Shown piece by piece: positions 9,262-18,247 of a stretch of DNA of 64,000 nt (position 1 is its first letter; every line of letters starts with the position of its first letter). The DNA lies in contig NC_017741.1 in assembly GCF_000277405.1 (NCBI RefSeq), positions 744,001 through 808,000 on the forward strand, written 5' to 3'. The position numbers and the translations under genes were made by a program. A model generated the notes under the pieces. The model saw nothing but the letters and a program-made list of their open reading frames with translations. It was not told the DNA's origin and ran no database searches. Source of the DNA: Helicobacter pylori Shi112 (GTDB lineage: Bacteria; Campylobacterota; Campylobacteria; Campylobacterales; Helicobacteraceae).

Positions 9262-9891
9262 TTAAGACTGGTTAAGAAATTGGAGCGCTGTTTTAAAATG
9301 CGCTAACGCTTCTTTTTTGAGCGTGGGGTTTTTGAGCATGTCCTCTAAAGCATGGGTGCTTAAAAAATGTTTTGTTTTTAAAGACACGATGCGCCCAAAG
9401 GATTCTTCTTTAGAAAGGTTTAAAAGGCGTTGGGGCAAAATCTCGCCAAATACCACAATGACTTTTGAAGCGCTGTTGTCTAATTGCCAGGTTAAATGAA
9501 ATAGGCATGCGTTGATTTCTTCTTCTAAATTAAGGCTGTTAGAGTCGCATTTAAGGAGCGATAAAATACTGCAATCTTTTAAGGGGCAGTTAAAAACTTT
9601 TTGGATAATGCTCTCTAACATGGCCGCTTTTAAATTGTTTAAGAAATTCAATTGGCTATCCAGCATGGGGGTTAGCGTGATGAAAGTGAGCTTGGAAGTG
9701 GGGTTAAAAAGCCCGATCACCGGTTTTGAATTTTGATGGCGTTTGCACAGATTGCAATTTTCTATGCCCTCATAAACTTGTTTGTTAAGGGGTTTATTTT
9801 GGGGCTTGGTAAGGTTGATATTGGTGTAAGTTTCACCCAAAAGACGCTCCATATAAAGGGAGCGTAAAGTTTGAAGGCGTGAAAGTTGCAA
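9262..9891 (-). CDS. Degenerate family-4 uracil-DNA-glycosylase-like protein (HP0650-like)
   Basis: 209 residues, no signal peptide. The overall pattern resembles iron-sulfur uracil-DNA glycosylases: CNLC at 46–49, then KC at 114–115 and AC at 128–129 provide four cysteines in the order and rough spacing of the [4Fe-4S] ligands, and IVVFGEILPQRLL matches the segment that reads VVxLGxxAxxxLL in that family. The catalytic GEAPG loop is replaced by LTPML, and the terminal THPS by STHALED. It may therefore bind DNA or a cluster without glycosylase activity. It sits 5 bp downstream of aspA and is convergent with the fucosyltransferase. The assignment rests on motif recall, not on a search. Confidence 0.6.
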   Translation of the reverse strand: MQLSRLQTLRSLYMERLLGETYTNINLTKPQNKPLNKQVYEGIENCNLCKRHQNSKPVIGLFNPTSKLTFITLTPMLDSQLNFLNNLKAAMLESIIQKVFNCPLKDCSILSLLKCDSNSLNLEEEINACLFHLTWQLDNSASKVIVVFGEILPQRLLNLSKEESFGRIVSLKTKHFLSTHALEDMLKNPTLKKEALAHFKTALQFLNQS

Positions 9892-9896
9892 AGCGT

Positions 9897-11303
9897 TCAG
9901 TCTTTATGCTTTTTGAAAGCGTGAGGGCTTAGCATGTTTTCTGGCTTGAAAATATCGTCCAGTTGCTCTTTAGTTAAGATTTTCTTTTCTAAAGCGATGT
10001 CATAGATAGAGCGATCGCTTTTTAAGGCTTCTTTAGCGATCATAGCGGATTTTTCATAGCCGATATGAGGGTTTAGCGCGGTAACAATGCCAATGCTGTT
10101 AAAGACATAATCGTGGCAAATCTTTTCATTAGCCGTGATGCCTTCCACGCATTTAGTCGTTAAGGTTTCAATCGCACGCCCTAAAATCACAAAGGAATGG
10201 AAAAGCTTGTAAGCGATAACCGGCTCAAACACATTGAGTTGCAATTGCCCTCCTTCTGCGGCTAACGCCACGCTCAAATCATTCCCAATCACCGCAAAGC
10301 ACACTTGATTGACCACTTCAGGAATCACCGGATTGACTTTACCGGGCATAATAGAGCTGCCCGGCTGCATTTTAGGCAAATTGATTTCATTCAGTCCGGC
10401 TCTAGGGCCTGAGCTAAGCAACCTGAGATCGTTACAGACTTTAGAGAGTTTCACTGCAATACGCTTTAACACCCCACTCACTTGCACATACGCCCCCGTG
10501 CTTTGAGTGGCTTCTATCAAGTTATTAGCCATGACAAAGGGACGGCCCGTTACTTCTTGGATTTTCTTTTCAATCAAACTGCGATAATCCGGGTGCGAAT
10601 TGATCCCTGTGCCAATAGCCGTTCCGCCTAAATTAAGCTCTCTTACCCAATTCCTAGCGTCTAAAACCTGCTCAATATCCCTATCAACCATCAAAGCGTA
10701 AGTTTCAAACTCTTGGCCTAAAGTCATAGGCACAGCGTCTTGAAGCTGGGTGCGCCCCATTTTAATCACATGAGCGAATTCCTTAGCTTTTTGAGCGAAA
10801 GCGTCCCTTAAAGCCTTCATGGGAGCGACTAAATTACTCAAGCGCTCATAAATAGCGATTTTTAACGCACTAGGATAGGCATCATTGGTGGATTGAGAGC
10901 GATTGACATGATCGTTGGGGTGGCAAAATTGATACTCGCCCTTTTTATGCCCCATGTATTCTAAAGCCAAATTAGCAATCACTTCATTCATGTTCATGTT
11001 CGTGCTTGTGCCAGCCCCCCCTTGAATCATATCCACAATGAATTGATCATGGTATTTGCCATCAACCAACAAATCGCACGCATGACAAATCGCAATTTTA
11101 AGCTTTTCATCAATCAAGCCTAATTGCGCGTTCGCTAAAGCAGCCGCTTTTTTGACTTGAGCAAAAGATTTGATAAAAACAGGATAACTGCAAAGCTTGT
11201 CGTTGGTGATGAAAAAATTTTCACTCGCTCTTAAAGTTTGGATCCCGTAATAAACCTCATCGCTAATTTCCATTTGCCCAATGAAATCATGCTCAATACG
11301 CAT
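9897..11303 (-). CDS. aspA: Aspartate ammonia-lyase (aspartase)
   Basis: Converts aspartate to fumarate and ammonia, feeding fumarate respiration. 468 residues of the fumarase/aspartase superfamily, with the signature GSSIMPGKVNPV near residue 315, GGAGTSTNMNMNEV near residue 95 and GRTQLQDAVP in the middle. The start ATG at 11303 has AAGGAGC upstream. A TAGAAT at 11333–11338 (minus) may be its own promoter, separate from murA upstream. Confidence 0.95.
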   Translation of the reverse strand: MRIEHDFIGQMEISDEVYYGIQTLRASENFFITNDKLCSYPVFIKSFAQVKKAAALANAQLGLIDEKLKIAICHACDLLVDGKYHDQFIVDMIQGGAGTSTNMNMNEVIANLALEYMGHKKGEYQFCHPNDHVNRSQSTNDAYPSALKIAIYERLSNLVAPMKALRDAFAQKAKEFAHVIKMGRTQLQDAVPMTLGQEFETYALMVDRDIEQVLDARNWVRELNLGGTAIGTGINSHPDYRSLIEKKIQEVTGRPFVMANNLIEATQSTGAYVQVSGVLKRIAVKLSKVCNDLRLLSSGPRAGLNEINLPKMQPGSSIMPGKVNPVIPEVVNQVCFAVIGNDLSVALAAEGGQLQLNVFEPVIAYKLFHSFVILGRAIETLTTKCVEGITANEKICHDYVFNSIGIVTALNPHIGYEKSAMIAKEALKSDRSIYDIALEKKILTKEQLDDIFKPENMLSPHAFKKHKD

Positions 11304-11332
11304 AAAAGCTCCTTATGTAATAATTGAAAAAT

Positions 11333-11338
11333 ATTCTA
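11333..11338 (-). promoter_or_regulatory. Possible -10 element of aspA
   Basis: TAGAAT on the minus strand, 30 nt before the aspA ATG, inside the 57-bp murA–aspA gap, with TTGGTT about 17 nt further upstream. Weak evidence only. Confidence 0.35.
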
Positions 11339-11360
11339 GCTATTGTAACCAAATATTGAG

Positions 11361-12629
11361 TTATTTTTCTTTTAAGCGCGCAACTTTTGCCCCTAAGGCG
11401 TTGATTTTATCCTCTAATCTCTCATAACCCCTATCCAAGTGGTAAATCCTATGCACCCTACTCACGCCCTTAGCCACTAAAGCGGCTAAAATGAGAGCCG
11501 AAGAAGCCCTTAAATCGGTCGCCATCACATCGCTTCCGGTAAGCTCTGCGGATCCGCTAATGGTAGCGATATTGGTTTTTAGGCTGATATTAGCCCCCAA
11601 GCGTTGCAATTCGCTTGCATGCATGAAGCGGTTTTCAAAAAGCGTCTCTTCAATCACGCTCGTCCCCAAACACTGCGTGGCTAACGCCATGAATTGCGCT
11701 TGCATGTCTGTGGGAAAGCCTGGGTATTCTTTCGTGGTGATTTCAAAGGCTTGGCGTTTTTGGGCCGGATAAATTTCTATAGAATTTTCTTGAATGTCTA
11801 GCGAAAAACCAATTTCTATGAGCTTATCAGTGATCGCTTGAAGATGGTTAGGGATGATGCGATTGATTTTAAGCTGGCTGTTAGTGATAGCCCCCACGCA
11901 TAAATAAGTGCCTGCTTCAATCCTATCGGGTATGATTTGAATGTCTTTTAAATTTAAAGCGTCATTTTCAACCCCCCTAATCTTTAACTCGCTGCTGCCA
12001 ACGCCCTCAATTTCTACACCCCCACTCTGTAAAAACGCACACAATTGAGTGATTTCTGGCTCTTTAGCGGCGTTAATGATGCGCGTGATCCCTTTAGCTA
12101 AGCTTGCGGCCATGAGGGCGTTTTCTGTGCCTGTAACGCTGATCTTATCAAATAAAATATCATTCCCTTTCAAACCTTTAGGGGCTTTTGCATGGATATA
12201 GCCTTGCTCAATTTTGATTTCAGCCCCTAATTGTTGCATCGCTTTCAAGTGCAAATCCACAGGCCTTGCTCCTATAGCGCACCCACCGGGCAAACTCACC
12301 AAACATTCTTTAAAACGCGCTAATAGTGGGCCTAAAACCAAAATGGAAGCGCGCATTTTACGCACCAAATCGTAAGTGGCTTCGGTGTGGTGCAAGGATT
12401 TGGCGCTGATTTGAAGCGTGTTAGGATCAAGCCATTCTAAGCTTGCGCCTAAATTTTGCAACAATAACGCCATCGCCTTTATATCCACCACTTGGGGCAA
12501 AGATTTGATTTTAACTTCCTGTTGGCTTAAAAGCGTGGCGGCTAAAATGGGGAGCGCGGAGTTTTTCGCCCCTGAAATTTCTACCCCCCCTTTTAAAGGG
12601 ACTTGTCCTACAATCTCTAAAAAATCCAA
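11361..12629 (-). CDS. murA: UDP-N-acetylglucosamine 1-carboxyvinyltransferase
   Basis: First committed step of peptidoglycan synthesis: transfers enolpyruvate from PEP to UDP-GlcNAc. 422 residues with the inverted alpha/beta repeat of the EPSP-synthase family. The catalytic cysteine, the target of fosfomycin, is present at C117 in [14 protein letters not shown]. The N-terminal SGAKNSALP substrate loop and the RIPDR-like [12 protein letters not shown] are also visible. It begins 2 bp after HP0647-like, so it is co-transcribed with the galU–slt genes. Confidence 0.95.
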   Translation of the reverse strand: MDFLEIVGQVPLKGGVEISGAKNSALPILAATLLSQQEVKIKSLPQVVDIKAMALLLQNLGASLEWLDPNTLQISAKSLHHTEATYDLVRKMRASILVLGPLLARFKECLVSLPGGCAIGARPVDLHLKAMQQLGAEIKIEQGYIHAKAPKGLKGNDILFDKISVTGTENALMAASLAKGITRIINAAKEPEITQLCAFLQSGGVEIEGVGSSELKIRGVENDALNLKDIQIIPDRIEAGTYLCVGAITNSQLKINRIIPNHLQAITDKLIEIGFSLDIQENSIEIYPAQKRQAFEITTKEYPGFPTDMQAQFMALATQCLGTSVIEETLFENRFMHASELQRLGANISLKTNIATISGSAELTGSDVMATDLRASSALILAALVAKGVSRVHRIYHLDRGYERLEDKINALGAKVARLKEK

Positions 12630-12631
12630 TT

Positions 12632-13039
12632 CTATCCTTTTTCTTTTTTATTCTTAATGGCTAAGCCGGTAGAGTTAGCGATTTTTTGCGCATGACTGGG
12701 GTTAGCGTTTTCTAAATCCTGCCCAAAATTGATAGCGTCTTCTAATTCAAAAAATTCTGAAGCGACTAAATTTTGGATCGTTTCTAGCCACAAAGTTTCT
12801 TTATCTTTAGGGCAAATTTTAAAACGCTCATTGAAGCTGTTTTTAAGTTTTTCTAAAGTTGGTGCGCTTTTAAGGTTTTTAACTTGTTCGCTCAAATATT
12901 CTAAAGAGAGGTTTTTATTAGGAATATTTTGCTTTAAGGGGGGGCGAGAAAGCCTCCAAGCAAGCCCCACCAATAACACAGGTAGCAAGCATATAAAGAG
13001 GATCAAATACATGTAAGCATAATACGCTAAATTGCCCAT
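12632..13039 (-). CDS. Small membrane-anchored protein of unknown function (HP0647-like)
   Basis: 135 residues. One N-terminal transmembrane helix (about residues 6–28, [20 protein letters not shown]) is followed by a charged, mostly helical cytoplasmic or periplasmic domain with no motif I recognise. It sits between galU (11 bp) and murA (2 bp), so it is translated within a cell-envelope operon, but that alone does not give a function. Confidence 0.75.
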   Translation of the reverse strand: MGNLAYYAYMYLILFICLLPVLLVGLAWRLSRPPLKQNIPNKNLSLEYLSEQVKNLKSAPTLEKLKNSFNERFKICPKDKETLWLETIQNLVASEFFELEDAINFGQDLENANPSHAQKIANSTGLAIKNKKEKG

Positions 13040-13050
13040 GTTAATAAGAT

Positions 13051-13872
13051 TTACAAGCGTTTTTTATAATAAGCGTTACTCGCTTCAATATAGCCTTCCA
13101 CGCTCCCGCAATCGTATCGTTTGCCTTTGAATTGGTAAGCAATGATCCGTTTTCTTTTGGCTTGAGTGAGTAAGGCGTCTGTGATTTGGATTTCATTGTT
13201 TTTGCCCGGTTTCGTCTCGCTTAAAATTTCAAAAATATCCGGGGTTAGAATGTAGCGCCCTATCACGGCTAGATTGCTTGGAGCGTCTTCTTGGCTTGGT
13301 TTTTCCACCATGTCTTTAATCTCATACACCCCCTCTTCTAACCATTCGCCCCTGATCACGCCGTATTTTGAAACTTCTTCTAGCGCCACTTCTTCAATGG
13401 CTACAATGGAGCATTGGTATTTTTGATACAATGAAATCATTTGCTTTAGCACGCTTGGGTGATCATGGCTTATGCATAAGTCATCGGCTAAAATCACCGC
13501 AAAAGGCTCATTGCCTATGAGGGCTTCTCCGGTTAAAATCGCATGCCCTAATCCTTTCATTTGCTTTTGGCGCACATAGGAAAAACAGCATTTTTCTATA
13601 ATGTTACGAATGCTTTTTAGGGCGTTTTCTTTGTTAGTGCCTTGGATTTGATGCTCTATTTCATAGCTCGTGTCAAAATAATCTTCTAAACTGCGCTTGT
13701 TTCTGCCTGTAACAATCGCCATCACTTCACAGCCTGCTTCCATCGCTTCTTCTACAGCGTATTGGATTAAAGGCTTATCCACAATGGGCAGCATTTCTTT
13801 AGGAATGGTTTTAGTAATCGGCAAAAAGCGCGTGCCGTAGCCAGCGGCAGGAAAAAGGCATTTTTTAATCAT
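13051..13872 (-). CDS. galU: UTP–glucose-1-phosphate uridylyltransferase
   Basis: Makes UDP-glucose for LPS and other glycans. 273 residues of the nucleotidyl-transferase family. The N-terminal nucleotide-binding loop is PAAGYGTRFLPITKTIPKEM, followed by DKPLIQYAVEEA and VEKPSQEDAPSNLA. The ATG at 13872 overlaps the slt stop (ATGA at 13872–13869), indicating coupling. Confidence 0.94.
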   Translation of the reverse strand: MIKKCLFPAAGYGTRFLPITKTIPKEMLPIVDKPLIQYAVEEAMEAGCEVMAIVTGRNKRSLEDYFDTSYEIEHQIQGTNKENALKSIRNIIEKCCFSYVRQKQMKGLGHAILTGEALIGNEPFAVILADDLCISHDHPSVLKQMISLYQKYQCSIVAIEEVALEEVSKYGVIRGEWLEEGVYEIKDMVEKPSQEDAPSNLAVIGRYILTPDIFEILSETKPGKNNEIQITDALLTQAKRKRIIAYQFKGKRYDCGSVEGYIEASNAYYKKRL

Positions 13873-15551
13873 GGTTTGTCCTTTGAGTTAAGAGTTTGTT
13901 CTAAAAATGCATCAACAGGGATGAAATTCCCAAAAATTTCTTGATAAATCAAGTAATTGCGCATGACCCTAAAGCCATACAAACGGGTTTCGCTATAAGG
14001 CATAAGCTCCATGCTAAGCCATGGCTCAAAATGATTTTTTTCTTTAAATCGTTTGGAGCTTTCTAGCCACCTCCTTAAAAACCCAGGCCCAGCGTTATAA
14101 GCGTAGGCGACAAAAAGGGGGTGGTTGAATTCTTTTTTTAGATGGTTCAAGTAATAATTACCAAATTTGAGAGCGATATTGGGGTTAAACATGTCGTTTA
14201 GATCAACATTATCCATGCCAAGGCTTTTAGCGAAAGGCCCTACATTAAAGGGCATGATTTGCATAAGCCCCAAAGCGAACGAGCGCGAAATGACTGCCGG
14301 GAGCAAGAAACTTTCTTGCCTAGCGATCGCATACGCCATAGCCTTTTCATCCATATTTTGCCATTCAATAATGCCTTCATAAGGGGATAAATAATAATAA
14401 ATCTTGTCCTTATTGCGTTGGCTTAAAAGATAGGTCAATTCAGGGGCGCTTTTTTCATAATACAAGCTTTTTAGCATCGCATTAAACGCGCTCTCATCTT
14501 TCAAACTCAAGGTTTTTTCCTTAAAAATTTGCCACGAAAAAGGGTCATAAGTGTTAAAAGGAGGGTCTTCTTGGCTTAAATTTTGAATGTGAGAAATGAT
14601 GCGATAACTGGGCGTGGTTTGGAGCTTACGGCTCGCATAAAGACTATAGAAGTTTAAGGCAGGGCTTTGTGAAAGGCGTTCCAAAGTTTTTTTCTTTTTA
14701 GAGACTAAATACTGCCAAAAAACCGCTCTGTCTTTTGAAAAATCATCGTCCTTGATAACCGATTCTGATCGTTCAAAATACTTGAGCGCTTTAGAGGGTT
14801 TTTTGCGCAAAATTTCATTAATCCCTAGGATAAAAAAGGTTTGCGCGTTGCTGTGGGTAGCGTTAGTTTTAGTGAGAGCGTCTTTAAAATGATCCAATTT
14901 AGGATCTAAAATAACTTGATAGATCAAGCGGTTAAACGCCGGGTAATCTTCATCTAAAAGGCGGTTTAACTCTTTAATAGGGATATGCTTTTCAAAAATT
15001 TGGAGCTTTTTTTCATAACTCAAATGGTTGAAAAGCGCGCTAAACACTTGCGCGTTAGCCTTAAATAAAGAAGCGCTCACATTCTTACTTTGCAAAATTT
15101 CTAATTCTTCATAAAGAACGGGGTAAGCCTCTTTGATTTTAATTTGTAAGGGCTTAAGGGTTTGAAGGGGGATTTTATCAAAATCTTTGATTTTTGATTT
15201 TAAAGCGATAGCGATACAGCTTGCTTGGAAAGTGTCTGTTTCTTCTAACATGCTTTCTAAAGCCGTTTGCTTGCAATAAATATCTTCAGGCAATTTAACA
15301 TCAGGGCTTTTTTCTGGATTGTCTGAGCCTTTTTCTTGCATGGCCTTTTGCAGGGCGTTATTTTTATTTTGAGTCAATTCATAGGCTTTTTTAGCGTTTT
15401 CTAAAGTGGTTTTTTTATCGCTAATATAACGCCATAAATAATAATCCCTAACGATCCCAGCGGGCTTTTTTTCTAAATCTTTTAAATTGAACTCAGTTTG
15501 AGAAAAACCAACGCCAAGCATGCCGATAAAAAATAAAATAAAAAAACGCAT
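13869..15551 (-). CDS. slt: Soluble-type lytic murein transglycosylase
   Basis: Cleaves peptidoglycan glycan strands with formation of 1,6-anhydro-MurNAc in the periplasm. Starting at MRFFILFFIGMLG (ATG at 15551), a signal peptide is present and the protein has 560 residues; an earlier in-frame start at 15590 lies inside yggT and adds 13 residues. A long helical N-terminal part is followed by the SLT domain: catalytic Glu near residue 413 in ARQESFLLP, GLMQIMP, and AYNAGPGFLRRW. It is coupled to galU downstream. In H. pylori Slt also influences Nod1 signalling through muropeptide release (known). Confidence 0.92.
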   Translation of the reverse strand: MRFFILFFIGMLGVGFSQTEFNLKDLEKKPAGIVRDYYLWRYISDKKTTLENAKKAYELTQNKNNALQKAMQEKGSDNPEKSPDVKLPEDIYCKQTALESMLEETDTFQASCIAIALKSKIKDFDKIPLQTLKPLQIKIKEAYPVLYEELEILQSKNVSASLFKANAQVFSALFNHLSYEKKLQIFEKHIPIKELNRLLDEDYPAFNRLIYQVILDPKLDHFKDALTKTNATHSNAQTFFILGINEILRKKPSKALKYFERSESVIKDDDFSKDRAVFWQYLVSKKKKTLERLSQSPALNFYSLYASRKLQTTPSYRIISHIQNLSQEDPPFNTYDPFSWQIFKEKTLSLKDESAFNAMLKSLYYEKSAPELTYLLSQRNKDKIYYYLSPYEGIIEWQNMDEKAMAYAIARQESFLLPAVISRSFALGLMQIMPFNVGPFAKSLGMDNVDLNDMFNPNIALKFGNYYLNHLKKEFNHPLFVAYAYNAGPGFLRRWLESSKRFKEKNHFEPWLSMELMPYSETRLYGFRVMRNYLIYQEIFGNFIPVDAFLEQTLNSKDKP

Positions 15552-15559
15552 GGTTTTCT

Positions 15560-15853
15560 TTAAAGACTTTTGGCGAGTGCAAAAAGCCATTGGATGAGGG
15601 TTAAATCTAAAAATTTCAAAACAATGACCACCACTAAAGGAGCGAAATCCAACCCGTTAAACACAAGCTTGAATCTAGAGCGTAAAAAATAAAACACCGG
15701 CTCACACAAGCGAGCGAGGATTTGCATGATGGGGTTATTGGGGTTAGGCTGCACAAAGCTAATAAGCGAATAAATGATCACTACCCACATATAGATCGTA
15801 ATGAGCGAGCTTAAAATCACCGCTACCGCATTAATAAGAGTGGAAAATATCAT
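15560..15853 (-). CDS. YggT family membrane protein
   Basis: 97 residues with two hydrophobic segments (about 4–28 and 68–92) and the YggT-type middle [19 protein letters not shown]. Members are small inner-membrane proteins; some have been linked to osmotic balance or cell division, but the role here is not established. The start overlaps the gltX stop (ATGA, 15853–15850) and the end is 8 bp before slt. Confidence 0.85.
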   Translation of the reverse strand: MIFSTLINAVAVILSSLITIYMWVVIIYSLISFVQPNPNNPIMQILARLCEPVFYFLRSRFKLVFNGLDFAPLVVVIVLKFLDLTLIQWLFALAKSL

Positions 15854-17169
15854 GCTTTGAGCCTTAAAACTTTTTGATGATGGCTTTGGATATAGGGGAA
15901 AATCAAAGGCAATTCAATGCCATGCGAGTTTCCGGTTAAAAGGATGCGCAAAGGTTTGAAAAAATCCTTACCCTTAAGCTGGCTTAATCGCATGGCTTCT
16001 TTTTTAAAACTTTCAAAATCCTTATACGCTTGAAAATCCATGCTTTTTAGGGCGTTAAAAAGCACTAAACAACGCTCTTTAAAATCTTCATTTTCATAAG
16101 TTTTAACAATATCTTTTGGCTCTAAAAACAACGAAATTTTTTCCCTCAATTCTAAAAGCGTGCCGCATTCTTCTATAAACAATCTTAAAAGCCCTAAAAG
16201 GTTTTTATCTTTTATTAAAGTGAGTTCCAATAACTTTTCATCGTCTAAAAGCTTTAAATGCTCATGGTTTAAGTGTTTCAAATATTTTAAATTAAAATGA
16301 GCCGGGGAACTGGAAAGATTTTCTAAATCAAACCATTCTATCGCTTCATCAAGGCTAAAAACTTCCTTAGGCACTTTATTACCGATAGCGATGAGGTAAT
16401 TCACAATAGCCTCCGGTAAAAACCCTTGATTCAAAAGCCATTTCACGCTAGAGGCTTCATCTCTTTTGCTCATCTTTTTACCGCTTGTTTCGTCTAAAAT
16501 AATGGGCAAATGCGCATAAACAATCGGATCGTTTGAGCCTAAAGCTTGCTGGATTAAAATTTGTTTAGGGGTGTTACTCACATGATCTTCGCCTCTAATA
16601 ATCAGACTGATTTCATAGAGCAAATCATCGCATGCGCAAGCGAAATTATAAGTCGGGCTTTTATCCTTTCTTAAAAGCACAAAGGAATCCAACTCATAAG
16701 GCTCAAATTCCACTTCTTTTTTAATCGCATCATTGAAAGACACCGCATGATTTGGGGATTTTAAACGCACCACAGGGGCATGGTGCTTGTCTTTTTCTAA
16801 AGCCGCCCACTCGTCTAAATACCTGAAAGGGCGTTTTTCATTTTTGGCTTTTTCTTTTTCTCTTTCTAAAAACTCCGCGCTCGCATAGCAATAAAACGCT
16901 TTATTTTCTTTCAGTAACTTTTCTGCCATTTCTCTGTGATAATCTATGTTATGGCTTTGATACACGAGTTTATCCCAACTTATCCCCATAAGCTTTAAAA
17001 TCTCTAAAATTTCTTGGTCTTTGCCTTCAATGTTGCGCTCTTTGTCCGTGTCTTCAATGCGAATGAGAAAGGGTTTGTGTTGCTGTTTGGCTACAATGTA
17101 GTTAAAAATGGCTGCCCTTAAATTCCCTATATGCATATCCCCTGTAGGCGAAGGCGCAAAACGAAGCAT
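15850..17169 (-). CDS. gltX2: Glutamyl-tRNA synthetase 2 (GluRS2, HP0643-like)
   Basis: Class I aminoacyl-tRNA synthetase of 439 residues. HIGN is at 13–16 in [17 protein letters not shown] and KMSKR near residue 233. H. pylori has two GluRS enzymes; the one at this locus mainly charges tRNAGln with Glu, and GatCAB then amidates it (known). This fits gatB at the window start. The assignment to the second enzyme rests on context (slt–yggT neighbours) and recall; specificity cannot be read from the sequence by eye. Confidence 0.88.
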   Translation of the reverse strand: MLRFAPSPTGDMHIGNLRAAIFNYIVAKQQHKPFLIRIEDTDKERNIEGKDQEILEILKLMGISWDKLVYQSHNIDYHREMAEKLLKENKAFYCYASAEFLEREKEKAKNEKRPFRYLDEWAALEKDKHHAPVVRLKSPNHAVSFNDAIKKEVEFEPYELDSFVLLRKDKSPTYNFACACDDLLYEISLIIRGEDHVSNTPKQILIQQALGSNDPIVYAHLPIILDETSGKKMSKRDEASSVKWLLNQGFLPEAIVNYLIAIGNKVPKEVFSLDEAIEWFDLENLSSSPAHFNLKYLKHLNHEHLKLLDDEKLLELTLIKDKNLLGLLRLFIEECGTLLELREKISLFLEPKDIVKTYENEDFKERCLVLFNALKSMDFQAYKDFESFKKEAMRLSQLKGKDFFKPLRILLTGNSHGIELPLIFPYIQSHHQKVLRLKA

Positions 17170-17268
17170 AAAAACCCTTTATTGAAAAATAGTTTTTGAT
17201 TATACCTAAAGAATACTTAATTATGCTGTGGTGGTTCTGTTTTTATCAAACATGAACAAGCATCATTT

Positions 17269-17301
17269 AAGAGATTAGCACTTGGCTAACGCCAATCTCT
17301 T
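17269..17301. terminator. Hairpin between frxA and gltX2
   Basis: AAGAGATT at 17269–17276 pairs with AATCTCTT at 17294–17301 around a GC-containing loop. It lies downstream of frxA (minus). No long U-run follows, so it may be a weak terminator or an RNA-processing hairpin. Confidence 0.4.
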
Positions 17302-17334
17302 TATGGTTGGCCATCAAAAAGCCAAAAGCGTTTC

Positions 17335-17988
17335 TTATTCAATCACTTCATAAATAATTTCTGTTTTCCAGCGGGTTTTAGGGGTGATTTCTTGGTTGCG
17401 ATAACCAAAACTAGCCATTACCGATACCCCAAATTCCGCCGTGTTCAGATAGCCTTTTTCCTTTAAATAAGCCTCCACTTTTTCTTGATCATACCCTTCA
17501 ATCGGGCAAGAATCAATCCCTAACATGGCCGCTGCCATCATCATGTTCGCCATTTGGATATAAGTCTGCTTACTAGCCCAATCAAACAAAGATCGTTCGC
17601 TATTGAGTTTTATATCGCTCTCTTGGAAATTTTTGATGATTTGAGCGAACCTAGAATCAGCGTCATAATCCCTTTTTTTAACCTCATGCATCACTTTTTT
17701 AACATAATCGCTGTCATAAGTAACGCCTTTTCGCGCAAGATAAATGACAAAATGGCTCGCTCCCTCTAAACTAGAAATAGCCCCCCAGGCCATCGGTTTT
17801 AAATCTTCTTTCATGCGTTCATTCTTTAATAAAAGCATTTTCCATGGTTCAAGCCCGACTGAAGAAGGGGCCAATCTCCCCACTTCAACCAACGCTTCCC
17901 AATCCTTTTCAGAAATACGGCGATTGGGATCGTATTTTTTCGTAGCGAATCGCTGGTGCTGTAAAGCAATCACTTGTTCTCTGTCCAT
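17335..17988 (-). CDS. frxA: NAD(P)H-flavin nitroreductase
   Basis: 217 residues of the FMN-dependent nitroreductase family: RFATKKYDPNRRIS, APSSVGLEPWKMLLL and the C-terminal FGYRNQ are typical. FrxA reduces nitro compounds, and its loss contributes to metronidazole resistance alongside RdxA (known). The reading frame is intact here. The ATG at 17988 has AAAGGAGAT upstream. The stretch 17170–17334 downstream carries only a hairpin. Confidence 0.92.
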   Translation of the reverse strand: MDREQVIALQHQRFATKKYDPNRRISEKDWEALVEVGRLAPSSVGLEPWKMLLLKNERMKEDLKPMAWGAISSLEGASHFVIYLARKGVTYDSDYVKKVMHEVKKRDYDADSRFAQIIKNFQESDIKLNSERSLFDWASKQTYIQMANMMMAAAMLGIDSCPIEGYDQEKVEAYLKEKGYLNTAEFGVSVMASFGYRNQEITPKTRWKTEIIYEVIE

Positions 17989-18063
17989 TTTGATCTCCTT
18001 TTCCTAAAATATTAAAATATAATGATAAACGATAATGATAAACGGCTGCCATATCCAATGCAC

Positions 18064-18190
18064 TTAAACCGGATTTTTGCTTGAGAATAAAGCTCTTGCT
18101 CTTTGAAAAGGAGCGATAGCGCTCATATTCACCACACTCGCTACTTCATTATCACTTTTTCCATGCAAAACTATTAACATAACTTGGCAT
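18064..18190 (-). pseudogene. Small ORF with a strong ribosome site, broken by one base
   Basis: On the minus strand GGAGG (18197–18201) stands 7 nt before an ATG at 18190. The frame reads MPSYVNSFAWKK and stops. Removing one A from the A5 run just before the stop joins it to an open frame ending SSKNPV with TAA at 18066–18064, giving 41 residues with IAPFQRARALFS in the second half. I do not recognise the protein. It could be a decayed gene remnant, a phase-variable micro-protein, or chance. The rest of the 260-bp gap between pcnB and frxA shows only AT-rich promoter-like sequence. Confidence 0.35.
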
Positions 18191-18247
18191 TATTAAACCT
18201 CCGTTTTTGTATTTTTTAAGGCGCAGTTATTATTGCAAAAAAACAAG

